From the NCBI GenBank assembly GCA_035316885.1, contig DATHII010000167.1, positions 1-32,081 of the forward strand: a DNA stretch of 32,081 nt, written 5' to 3'. The position numbers and the translations under genes were made by a program. Source of the DNA: DASRTE01 sp035316885 (GTDB taxonomy: Bacteria; Actinomycetota; Actinomycetes; Jiangellales; Jiangellaceae). This document shows, in pieces, positions 15,222 through 22,725 of the stretch. The first letter of the stretch is position 1. Every line of letters starts with the position of its first letter. The notes under the pieces were generated by a model. The model did not search any database, had not been told where the DNA came from, and saw only the letters and a program-made list of their open reading frames with translations.

Positions 15222-16814
15222 TCACCCAACGGGAAGCGGAGCTGCCACGCGGGCGGCTCGGGCTTCCTCGAGGAGAATCCGTTCGGCGCGGCGATAGACG
15301 GCGTCGGCCTGCGCGGGGGTATCGGCGACGGCCGTCAGACCCACACGGCCGTGCTCGGTAAGGCAGCTGATCATGTGGAACACGACACCTGTCTGCGTCG
15401 CCTGGTCGAAATGCAGGCCCCGGCGCGCCACGATATCGAACAGATCTTCAATGCACAGGACCTTCAGCTCTGGTGACTCGAGGTGATCTGTCGCGACCAG
15501 ATGCTTCTCCCGCCCGCTCGGCGTCAAGAACAGTGCTGTCGTCGGGTCGTAGGCACCGTCGGTGAGGAACTGCATCGTAAGGAACGGATGCGTGGTTCCC
15601 CCCTTTCGCAAGTTGAGCTCGATGGCGTACGGAGTCCAGGCACCACTCGCATCCTTGACGACTACGAAGTCGACGGCGAACCGCCCCAGGACCCCTTCCT
15701 GCGCGAGCTGTTCCCCGATCTGCATGGCTTCCCGGCTGATCGCGGCGGCGTACGAGGAGTCCGCCGGGAACCGACACCCCAGGTAGGTCTGTCCCGTGGG
15801 TCCGCCGAGAAGCTGGTCATGCGTGGACAGCAGCTCAACCTCGCCCTTTGGCGTTGCCCGCAACTGGACGCTCGGACTGCGCAACTCGACCCCGGTGATG
15901 AACTCTTCAACGATGCCACCCCGTTCCGCCAGCTTCGCCGCGTAGGCGTCGAAGGGCATGGTTTGACTCTCGAAGCTCATCTCCCGTACACGGTGTAGGA
16001 CCGTGTCCTTCTCCTCCGCGGAGCCAGGTGCAGGCAGGCCATCAAGGTCGACGAGGGCATTCCCGGCGCCCGCCACGCCTTCGTTGAGCTTGACCAGGGC
16101 CCGGGTCACCTTCGGACGCTCGGCGCGGAGCTCTATCAGCGCATCAGCCACTTCGGCGAGGTCGTGCAGATCTTCGACGCCGACGGGATGGCGGACGCCA
16201 ACCTCTGCGAACAGCCGGCGGCAGCCGGTCTTCGTACCCAGGTCGAACAGCCTTGGGTCGGCCCCGTACATAGGGATTCCGAGTGACAGAGCGAGGTCGC
16301 GTTCCAGCGTGGTCGTGTTGTAGGGCATGAGGTGAGAGCGTGACCGGTCCGGCACGAGCGCGGCGATGCTGCGCAACAGTCGGGGCCGCTCGAGGACCTT
16401 TGCGCTCAACGGTCGTGGCGAGGAATCGTTGACTGAGACGAGTGCCAGCCTGGCGCGCGCGTGGCTCGGAATGATGCCGGGAAGGAGCGCGAGGTAGTAC
16501 TCGACGATCGACGGCAGTATGGGCATCGACGTCACGTACACCATGCGAAGCCGGGGTTGTCGAAGGAGCAGGAGGATAAAGAGAAAGCGCTCCTCGGACG
16601 CCTGAATCAGGGAACCGCTGTCCGGCTCGACTCGGTCGAGGGTCACGGACGGGATCACGACGACGGACTCACCCTCCTGGTTGAGCCGCATCGCCTCCCA
16701 CACCTGTTGGAGGCGCAACTGCAGGCGGTCGAACCGCCGGTAGCGCTCGTCCTCGGTGAGCGCCTCGAGCGTGTCGTCGGACTGGCCCAGTGACGCGGCT
16801 TGGTCCGTGGTCAC
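15222..16814 (-). CDS. ATP-grasp ligase related to peptide ligase PGM1
   Basis: 530 residues, last gene of the signalling operon, with GTG 16814 overlapping the cyclase stop. Residues about 45-190 form the pre-ATP-grasp domain. About 190-420 form the ATP-grasp fold: nucleotide lysine K242 in ALVKLNEGVAGAGNALVDL, EEFITGVELRSPSVQLR, GRFAVDFVVVKD (D382), and the metal site IELNLRKGGTTHPF (E399, N401). About 435-510 resemble the PGM1 C-terminal ligand-binding domain (TGVVFHMISCLTEHGRVGLTAVADTP). PGM1 of Streptomyces joins a modified amino acid to peptides in pheganomycin synthesis. Here the substrates are unknown and no precursor peptide gene is seen. All ATP-site residues look intact, so activity is expected. 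Confidence 0.88.
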   Translation of the reverse strand: MTTDQAASLGQSDDTLEALTEDERYRRFDRLQLRLQQVWEAMRLNQEGESVVVIPSVTLDRVEPDSGSLIQASEERFLFILLLLRQPRLRMVYVTSMPILPSIVEYYLALLPGIIPSHARARLALVSVNDSSPRPLSAKVLERPRLLRSIAALVPDRSRSHLMPYNTTTLERDLALSLGIPMYGADPRLFDLGTKTGCRRLFAEVGVRHPVGVEDLHDLAEVADALIELRAERPKVTRALVKLNEGVAGAGNALVDLDGLPAPGSAEEKDTVLHRVREMSFESQTMPFDAYAAKLAERGGIVEEFITGVELRSPSVQLRATPKGEVELLSTHDQLLGGPTGQTYLGCRFPADSSYAAAISREAMQIGEQLAQEGVLGRFAVDFVVVKDASGAWTPYAIELNLRKGGTTHPFLTMQFLTDGAYDPTTALFLTPSGREKHLVATDHLESPELKVLCIEDLFDIVARRGLHFDQATQTGVVFHMISCLTEHGRVGLTAVADTPAQADAVYRRAERILLEEARAARVAAPLPVG

Positions 16815-17938
16815 GACGTCACCCCCGCGGAGTCCAGTCCCTTGATGTCGAAAGCCCGGATGGGTCGGGAGAAACCCTTGAGGGCGAGTTCTCCGACAGA
16901 GTCGGACACGACATACTCCTCAGCTGCCGCGTGCACACTCTGAGTTACGAGAATCTGCCAAGGTATGGCCTCAGAGCACAGACGGGCAGCAAGGTTGGTG
17001 ACACTGCCGATGGCGGCATAGTCAAACCGGCCTTCGTAGCCGATTCGGCCAAGCGTGGCGTAACCGTGGGCCACACCAATCGACAAAGCCAGGTCGTGCC
17101 CACGCCGACTCCAGCCCTCGGCCAGCTCGCGTGCCCTGCTCCGCATGGCAACCGACATACGGATCGCGCGCAACGGCGCGTCCTCGCACGGCATGGGGTC
17201 GTTGAAGAAGACCATGAGCCCGTCGCCGACGAACCGCTCCAGCGTTCCTTCGAACCGGAAGATCAGGTCGCCGAGCGCCGCGTGGTACTCGCGGAGGACG
17301 TGCATGACCTCCTCGGGTTCGGCGGTTTCCGCAAACGGCGTGAAGCCGCAGAGGTCGCAGAAGACGACAGTGATCTCACGGCGGTGGCTCTCGAGGAAGG
17401 ACTCGTCGCCGGAACTCACCACAAGGTCCGCGAGCTGAGGGGCCAGGAACCGCCTTAGCCTTCCCAGGCGCTGCAACTCGTCCACCTGTGTCTGCACACG
17501 ACGCTGAAGCTCGCTGTTCCAGTTCTCCAGCTCGGCGGCTTGTCGCTCGATCGTGTCGTGATAACGCTTGATCCGCACGAGCGATCGGATGCGTGCTAAC
17601 AGCTCGGCTTGTTCGAACGGCTTGGTCACGAAGTCGTCGGCTCCAACATCGATGGCCCGCAGCTTCTCCTGGTCACCGCTTGCTGTGACCATCACCACGG
17701 GCAGGTAAGCGGTGACGGGATTCGAACGGATGCGTCGGCACACCTCGTATCCGTCCATGCCCGGCATCAGAATGTCGAGGAGAACGAGGTCGGGCTTATC
17801 CTCCCCGAGGGTCTGTAGGGCCTCCTCGCCGGAGGCCGCCCCCACCACCCGGAACCCTCGCGGGCTCAGCATGGCATCGAGCAGTCGCAAGTTCTGCGGC
17901 AGGTCGTCGACGACGAGCACCGTCGCTTCTTCACTCAC
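16811..17938 (-). CDS. Response regulator with adenylate/guanylate cyclase output
   Basis: 375 residues. The REC domain (1-120) is complete, with D11/D12, phosphoacceptor D55 (LLDILMPGMDGYE) and K106 (VTKPFE). A coiled coil (about 125-160) links it to a class III nucleotide cyclase (185-365). Metal aspartates D195 (VVFCDLCGFT) and D239 (ERFVGDGLMVFFNDP) and the transition-state pair N315/R319 (VTNLAARL) are present. The substrate-selecting lysine is replaced by R235, and the partner Asp position is A308. Product (cAMP or cGMP) therefore cannot be read from sequence. It starts at GTG 17938, overlapping the preceding response regulator, and itself overlaps the ligase, so phosphorylation probably gates a second messenger within this operon. 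Confidence 0.93.
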   Translation of the reverse strand: MSEEATVLVVDDLPQNLRLLDAMLSPRGFRVVGAASGEEALQTLGEDKPDLVLLDILMPGMDGYEVCRRIRSNPVTAYLPVVMVTASGDQEKLRAIDVGADDFVTKPFEQAELLARIRSLVRIKRYHDTIERQAAELENWNSELQRRVQTQVDELQRLGRLRRFLAPQLADLVVSSGDESFLESHRREITVVFCDLCGFTPFAETAEPEEVMHVLREYHAALGDLIFRFEGTLERFVGDGLMVFFNDPMPCEDAPLRAIRMSVAMRSRARELAEGWSRRGHDLALSIGVAHGYATLGRIGYEGRFDYAAIGSVTNLAARLCSEAIPWQILVTQSVHAAAEEYVVSDSVGELALKGFSRPIRAFDIKGLDSAGVTS

Positions 17939-18321
17939 TCGGCCACCTCCTTTGAGCCCATGAATCCCCGGATCTGATCCGGTAGGGCACGCACGCTGAT
18001 GGGCTTCTCCAGGTAGCCGTCGAAGCCGGCGCTCAATACCCGTTCCCGGTCGTCTCTCATGGCAAAGGCCGTGACTGCGACCACGGGCAGCGATCGTGTC
18101 TTTGGCGCGTCGCGTAGCAGGCGCAACGCCTCAATGCCGTCCATTCCCGGCAGCTGCAAGTCCATGAGCACGATGTCGGGTGAGCGCTCGAGTGCGAGCG
18201 CAACGCCGTCCTCTGCCGTCGTCGCTTCGATGACCGTGAAGCCAGCAAAGCCGAGCACGTCGCGCACCAGCTTGCGATTGTGTTCGTTGTCCTCGACCAC
18301 GAGGACCACCTGCGCTTTCAT
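17935..18321 (-). CDS. Single-domain (DivK/Spo0F-like) response regulator
   Basis: A stand-alone 128-residue receiver: acidic pocket E10/D11 in LVVEDNEHN, phosphoacceptor D54 in IVLMDLQLPGMDG, switch Thr in VVAVTAFAM, and K106 in GYLEKPIS. It has no output domain and so probably shuttles phosphate or competes for it. The ATG at 18321 overlaps the kinase stop (ATGA). Its own stop overlaps the cyclase GTG. Upstream in-frame codons lie inside the kinase gene in another frame and are not used. Confidence 0.93.
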   Translation of the reverse strand: MKAQVVLVVEDNEHNRKLVRDVLGFAGFTVIEATTAEDGVALALERSPDIVLMDLQLPGMDGIEALRLLRDAPKTRSLPVVAVTAFAMRDDRERVLSAGFDGYLEKPISVRALPDQIRGFMGSKEVAE

Positions 18322-20951
18322 GGGGCCTCCGATGCACGGCTCGTCCGAGCGGAAGTGACCCGCTCGACCAGGCTCAGCAGCGCAGCCGAGTCGAACTCCG
18401 CCTTCCTGGCGACGTATGAGATCTGTCCGTTGAGTCGGTCCTTGTCCTGTGCGGTCATCGTCTTCGATGTCAAGACGATGATGGGGATGTCCTTGGTCGC
18501 CTCCGCCCGGCGCAGCGCGTCGACCAGGGCGAAGCCGTCCATGCCAGGCATGAGCAGGTCGAGCAGGACGACGGCCGGTTGTCTTGCGGTGGCAAGCGCC
18601 AAGCCTTCCGCGCCGGATGTTGCTCCGAGGACAGTCCAACCCTCCGGCTCCAGCACGGCACGGACGAGATCGACGGCAAGTCGGTCGTCATCGATGGCTA
18701 CGACGAGCCGATCGCGGTCGGGGAGAACGGTGACCCGGGCGAGCGCGGACAAGACGTCGTCACGACCGACCGGCTTCACCAGGTACTCGGCAGCGCCCAG
18801 CGCGAAGCCCTTACCCCGCTCGTCGAGCATGGACACGATGATCACGGGTATGGGGGCGGTCGCGGGGTCGGCCTTCAGGAGCGCGAGCAGATCCCACCCA
18901 TCCAGCTTCGGCAGTCGAATGTCGAGCACAACGCCCGTCGGCCGAAGCCGGCGGATCAGGGCCAGCCCTTCCTCGCCGTCGCGGGCGGTCACGACCTCGA
19001 CGCCGGCGCCCCGAAGGTAGAGCGCGAGCAGCTCCGAGGAGCGCCGGTCGTCCTCGACGACGACGACGTTGGCCACCGACGGCCAGGGGATGTCCGGCGC
19101 TTCGGTCATCGGCTGACCCGACGTCATCCGGGCGCTGGCAGGGATGCCGATACAGAATGTGCTTCCGACGCCGACCTCGCTCTCGAGCCAGATGCGCCCG
19201 CCGTGCAACTCGACGATGCGCTTGGAGAGCGTGAGACCCAGCCCGGTGCCTTCAGCCTTCGGAGCTGCGCGTTTGCCCTGCTGGAACGACTCGAAGATGC
19301 GTTCCCTGTCCTCAGGCGGCACGCCCATGCCCGTGTCGGAAACTGTGACCACGAGCTCGGTGCCCTGACTGGTCGCTCGAACACTGACGCGGCCACCGTC
19401 GTCAGTGAACTTCACCGCGTTGGACAGCAGGTTGAGAACGACCTGCTTGAACCGAAGCTCGTCGGCATCGAGCAGGTCCACGCCGGAACCGACCTCGAGG
19501 TTCAGCGCGATGCCGTGCCGGGCTGCCCGCTCCCGGACCAGGGACATGCTGTACTCGAGTGCGTCACGTACGCCGAAGGTCGAGCGCTCCAGAATCATCT
19601 GCCCCGCTTCGATCTTCGACAGGTCGAGAATCTCGTTGAGCAGCTCTAGCAGGTGCTTGCCAGAGCCCCAGATGTCTCGTAGATACTCGTCCTGACGCTC
19701 ATTGAGATCGCCGAACATGCGCTCCAGCAGGACCTCTGAGAATCCGATGACGGCGTTGAGCGGCGTCCGGAGCTCGTGCGACATGCTGGCCAAGAACTCG
19801 GACTTGTGCTTGCTCGCTACCTCGAGTTCGGCGCTCTTGAGCTCCAGCTCACGGAACAGTCGCGCGTTGAGGATGGCGAGGGCCGACTGGCTGGCGAAGG
19901 TCTCCAACAAGTCGCACGTCTCGTCGGAGAACCCGCCGGGAGTCATACGGCGCACGACCAACGCGCCGACGATCGTGCCTTCACGCAGCATGGGCACCGC
20001 AACGACCGACAGCCACCCCGCGTCGTGCAGTCGCTGCAGGTGCGGATCGAGAGGCACTTGCCGCAGGTCCGGCACCTGTTCCGGGTGACCCAGCGTGGCG
20101 GCCCGGCCAACCAGGGTGCCGGTCAAGGTGATCCGCGTGCGGCGCAGATCGTCTACCAGCGCCGTGCTTGTGCCGAACGCCGTTCGTACGTTGAACTCCT
20201 GCTCTGCATCGTCGAACTCGAAAATTGAGCCACCGTCCGTACCGGAAAGCTGGACGGCGTGCGTGACGATCGTCGACAGCACTTCGTCGACGTCGAGGCT
20301 CGAGCTGACCACCTGTCCGACCTCGGCCAGTGCCTCGAGCTGTTCGACCTTGCGGGCCAGCTCATCGGACCGTGCCTCCAGCGCGCGCACCAGGTTGACA
20401 CTGCGCAGCGCAATGGCCGCCTGGGCGGCAAAGGTCGTGAGGAGCTCTTCGGCACGATCGTCGAAAGGGTCGACCTCGGTGCGCCACACCACCATGACGC
20501 CGACAAGATCGTCGTCGAGGACCATGGGGACGCCGAGTGTTGTCCGCAGACCAGCGAGACTCTGGAGCTCGAGCCGCCCGTACTCGGGATCGGCGAGCAC
20601 ATCCGTGATCTGCTGCGTCCGGCCGTAGAGTGCCACGCGGCCGATGAGCGAACGACGGTCACGGTCCACCGGGTTTGCGACCATGTAGTCGATGACCTCT
20701 TGGGAGCTACCGGCCGCTCGGGCCAGCCGGAGCAGGTCACCGTCCACGAGATGAATCTGTGAGACGTCTGCCGTACAGAGGCGCTGGGCGCTCTCGACGA
20801 CCGTCCCGAGGATGGCGTCGAGGTCCGAAGCCGCCTTGCCCAGTGCTGTGAGGATCTCGCTGGTCGCGGACTGCTGCTGCCGGGCCGCGGCCAGGTCGGC
20901 ACGCAGCCGATTGATCTCCTCGTACGCTTTCCGGTCCGCCACCTCAGCCAC
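18318..20951 (-). CDS. Soluble hybrid histidine kinase: GAF-GAF-HisKA-HATPase-REC-REC
   Basis: 877 residues with no membrane segment, so a cytoplasmic sensor. A short coiled coil (1-40) precedes GAF1 (about 45-190) and GAF2 (about 215-365), which bind small molecules or chromophores. Neither has a Cys/His context I can tie to a specific cofactor. The HisKA phosphosite is H392 in SMSHELRTPLNAVIGFSE. The ATPase carries N511 (NLLSNAVKFT), DTGMGVP and GTGLGL. Two receivers follow, REC1 with D677 and K726 (LVKPVG), and REC2 with D798 and K850 in an atypical VARKAEF. No HPt domain is present here or nearby. GTG 20951 follows GGGAGG at 5 nt. First gene of the four-gene operon. Confidence 0.94.
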   Translation of the reverse strand: MAEVADRKAYEEINRLRADLAAARQQQSATSEILTALGKAASDLDAILGTVVESAQRLCTADVSQIHLVDGDLLRLARAAGSSQEVIDYMVANPVDRDRRSLIGRVALYGRTQQITDVLADPEYGRLELQSLAGLRTTLGVPMVLDDDLVGVMVVWRTEVDPFDDRAEELLTTFAAQAAIALRSVNLVRALEARSDELARKVEQLEALAEVGQVVSSSLDVDEVLSTIVTHAVQLSGTDGGSIFEFDDAEQEFNVRTAFGTSTALVDDLRRTRITLTGTLVGRAATLGHPEQVPDLRQVPLDPHLQRLHDAGWLSVVAVPMLREGTIVGALVVRRMTPGGFSDETCDLLETFASQSALAILNARLFRELELKSAELEVASKHKSEFLASMSHELRTPLNAVIGFSEVLLERMFGDLNERQDEYLRDIWGSGKHLLELLNEILDLSKIEAGQMILERSTFGVRDALEYSMSLVRERAARHGIALNLEVGSGVDLLDADELRFKQVVLNLLSNAVKFTDDGGRVSVRATSQGTELVVTVSDTGMGVPPEDRERIFESFQQGKRAAPKAEGTGLGLTLSKRIVELHGGRIWLESEVGVGSTFCIGIPASARMTSGQPMTEAPDIPWPSVANVVVVEDDRRSSELLALYLRGAGVEVVTARDGEEGLALIRRLRPTGVVLDIRLPKLDGWDLLALLKADPATAPIPVIIVSMLDERGKGFALGAAEYLVKPVGRDDVLSALARVTVLPDRDRLVVAIDDDRLAVDLVRAVLEPEGWTVLGATSGAEGLALATARQPAVVLLDLLMPGMDGFALVDALRRAEATKDIPIIVLTSKTMTAQDKDRLNGQISYVARKAEFDSAALLSLVERVTSARTSRASEAP

Positions 20952-21108
20952 GGCGGCCTCCCATCCCGTCGCGTCCCGGTGGAGAGGCGCCCGTCAACCT
21001 CTCGTAACACAACAGGACAGGCGAATCACCGCCCCACGTGAGGTGAGCCCCCTCGCGGTGACTAGACGCGATGCTGCGTGCCAGTTTGCCGTGATCCGCG
21101 ACCCGCCA

Positions 21109-21128
21109 CAACGGCGTTCCCGCCGTTG
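21109..21128. repeat. Hairpin in the divergent kinase/GGCT promoter region
   Basis: CAACGGCG-TTCC-CGCCGTTG is a perfect 8-bp inverted repeat with a 4-nt loop. It lies about 20-40 bp before the GGCT starts and 160 bp before the divergent histidine kinase. It could be an operator for either direction or a 5'-UTR hairpin. It has no U-tract, so it is not a standard terminator. The rest of 20952-21146 shows no gene. Confidence 0.4.
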
Positions 21129-21146
21129 GGCAGCGCATATGTGACA

Positions 21147-21830
21147 ATGTGTGTCGTAATGATGGGAGTCAAAACAAACGGTGCGGGGCTCTTCCCGCCG
21201 GCGACCTGGTCCGGTTCGCGCTCCCCTGAGGCGTTCGGAGGGGACGAGGCCGACTACCCGGGTCCACGACCTGCTGGGTCCTTCCTCATCCAGGACGGGC
21301 GGGTGTACGGGCTCGATCCATGCCGCGAGGGATGGCGCCGTCGCGACATCGGAGAGCCGATCGACCTGACCGGACGACAGCTCGTGCTCGCGTACGGGTC
21401 GAACCTCGACCCGCGCAAGCTCGTCCGACGACTTCCCCATGAGGCCCTGATGGCGCTGCGCTGCGCGATCTACGACTATGCGGCGGTGTGGTGTGACGCC
21501 CGTCGGCGCAGCGGCGATGTCGTGGCGACCTTGGCGCGCATGCCAGGGCGGGTAGAGGTGCACGGGCTGCTCGCGCTTACCCCGAAGCAGCTGCACTGTG
21601 TGGACCGCTGGGAGGGCAACCCCGACTACTATCAGCGGCGGCCCTTCACCGCGAGGGTGCTGGTCGAGGACGGCACGCTCGCCGACGGTGTCACCGCCTA
21701 CTTCGGCACGCCGGAATGCCGCCCACCGTTGCGCCGCGATGGCCGCATCTTTCCGCTGGCGGAACACCCGTATCGCACGATCGATGCGATGGTGCCGCAG
21801 ATCTGCAAGGGGGCCGAGTGGAGCGAGTGA
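21147..21830 (+). CDS. Gamma-glutamylcyclotransferase-fold (GGCT/AIG2-like) protein
   Basis: 227 residues from ATG 21147 (ATG 21159 and 21162 are also in frame; none has a clear ribosome site). The core has the glycine-loop signature QLVLAYGSNLDPRKLVRR (about 82-87) and the likely catalytic Glu in CVDRWEGNPDYYQRRPF (about E156), the two hallmarks of the fold. The first 60 residues are an unusual Pro/Gly-rich lead-in followed by a small strand pair (SFLIQDGRVYGLDP). GGCT enzymes release 5-oxoproline from gamma-glutamyl compounds. In a mycothiol organism the substrate is unclear. The downstream VOC gene overlaps the stop, implying coupled expression. It is divergent from the signalling operon and may share its control region. 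Confidence 0.78.
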   Translation: MCVVMMGVKTNGAGLFPPATWSGSRSPEAFGGDEADYPGPRPAGSFLIQDGRVYGLDPCREGWRRRDIGEPIDLTGRQLVLAYGSNLDPRKLVRRLPHEALMALRCAIYDYAAVWCDARRRSGDVVATLARMPGRVEVHGLLALTPKQLHCVDRWEGNPDYYQRRPFTARVLVEDGTLADGVTAYFGTPECRPPLRRDGRIFPLAEHPYRTIDAMVPQICKGAEWSE

Positions 21831-22204
21831 CGGGGATCGGCGGCTTGTTCTTCCGTGCACGCGACCCGGAATCGCTGGGTCGCTGGTACGCCGAGCGGCT
21901 CGGCATCGATCCGGCTCCCGACTCCTATGACAGGCCACCGTGGTGGCAGCAGCCAGGACCGACCGTGTTCGCCCCTTTTCCAGCGGACTCCGAGCATTTC
22001 GGACGATCGGAGCAAACCTGGTCGGTTAACTTTCGAGTTCGCGACCTTGATGAGATGGTCCGTCAGCTGCGCAGCGCCGGGGTCGCTGTGGATGTCGATC
22101 CTGAGCACTACCCCAACGGTCGGTTCGCAAGCATGCATGATCCCGAGGGCAATCCCGTCCAGTTGTGGCAGCCCGAAGGGGTCGACGGACGGGCGCGAGG
22201 CTGA
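21818..22204 (+). CDS. VOC family protein coupled to the GGCT-like gene
   Basis: About 128 residues. It opens VTGIGGLFFRARDPESLGRWYAERLGI, has an unusual aromatic insert (PPWWQQPGPTVFAPF), then WSVNFRVRDLDEMVRQLRSAGVAVDV and the end FASMHDPEGNPVQLWQP with a conserved E in the D-P-E-G-N-P-V motif. This is a classic VOC module of the kind that acts as lyase, isomerase or binding protein. GTG 21818 follows AAGGGGG by 5 nt and overlaps the GGCT end. GTG 21827 forms a GTGA overlap and is equally credible. The overlap argues the two proteins are made together. Confidence 0.85.
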   Translation: MERVTGIGGLFFRARDPESLGRWYAERLGIDPAPDSYDRPPWWQQPGPTVFAPFPADSEHFGRSEQTWSVNFRVRDLDEMVRQLRSAGVAVDVDPEHYPNGRFASMHDPEGNPVQLWQPEGVDGRARG

Positions 22205-22278
22205 TGGTGCCAGCCGACGCCTGATTCCAGCCGACTGCTGCCGGCTGCAGGCTCCCACCGTCCGTGCTGTGGCGCCGA

Positions 22279-22578
22279 TCAGTCGGACCTGTGAAGCTCG
22301 TTGTAGGCCCGTTCCGCGGCCTCCGCCTGCCGGGGTGCTTGCGCCAGGGCCCATCGTCGGGACTCTCTGTGAACGGCAAGAACGGTCCATCCGTCGCCGT
22401 CCTCGTCGCTCAGATGGACAAGCAGGGTCTTGTCGTCGTGCTCAACCCGAAGCCGATGGGCGGGGTTGCCGAGTTCGTGGAGAATCCGCGGTGGCTCAGC
22501 TCGCCGGTCAGCGACGAAGGAAGACCAACGCCCCCTTCGCCTGGGGCCGGAGACACCGGGCGACGTCGGACTGGCCAT
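22279..22578 (-). CDS. Hypothetical protein, 99 residues
   Basis: ATG 22578 has a good ribosome site (CTAAGGAG, 7 nt away). The protein has a basic N-terminus (PRRRGRWSSFVADRRAEPPRILHELG), a beta-rich middle (HRLRVEHDDKTLLVHLSDEDGDGWTVLAVHRESRRWALAQ) and a C-terminal helix (RQAEAAERAYNELHRSD). I do not recognise a family. It is divergent from the metallo-hydrolase/MarR operon, and its start lies 87 bp from that operon's -35. Convergent with the VOC gene, with a weak 6-bp stem (22228-22247) between them. A much longer reading frame upstream of this ATG is antisense to the hydrolase and is ignored. Confidence 0.6.
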   Translation of the reverse strand: MASPTSPGVSGPRRRGRWSSFVADRRAEPPRILHELGNPAHRLRVEHDDKTLLVHLSDEDGDGWTVLAVHRESRRWALAQAPRQAEAAERAYNELHRSD

Positions 22579-22664
22579 TGTGGACTCCTTAGGCGGCGAC
22601 GGACTCCCGCCGCCGAGTCTGCATGTCGACCGCCAGAGTGCGACAGCGGCACCTCCGCAAATAG

Positions 22665-22692
22665 TTGACACGACATACGTGTCGTGTAATCT
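22665..22692 (+). promoter_or_regulatory. Promoter with embedded operator for the MBL-MarR operon
   Basis: TTGACA (22665-22670) and TAATCT (22687-22692) are separated by 16 bp. The sequence between them is filled by ACACGACATACGTGTCGTGT (22668-22687), an 8-bp perfect inverted repeat around TACG. A dimer bound there would exclude RNA polymerase. The MarR gene two cistrons in is the natural repressor, so I infer autoregulation. The hydrolase ATG follows 34 bp later behind AGAAGG. Confidence 0.75.
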
Positions 22693-22725
22693 ACTCTCAT
22701 CACTACCGAGTAGAAGGCATGAACG

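Noticed and set aside
15141..15476. Small plus-strand frame as a precursor peptide for the ATP-grasp ligase
   Set aside because: Most of it is antisense to the ligase C-terminus, it has no ribosome site, and its composition is that of non-coding GC-rich sequence.
15222..16814. A pheganomycin-like biosynthetic cluster
   Set aside because: Only the ligase resembles that pathway. No precursor peptide, guanidino-acid biosynthesis or modifying enzymes are present.
22228..22247. Hairpin between convergent genes as a terminator
   Set aside because: The stem is only 6 bp with an 8-nt loop and no U-tract, too weak to list as a feature.
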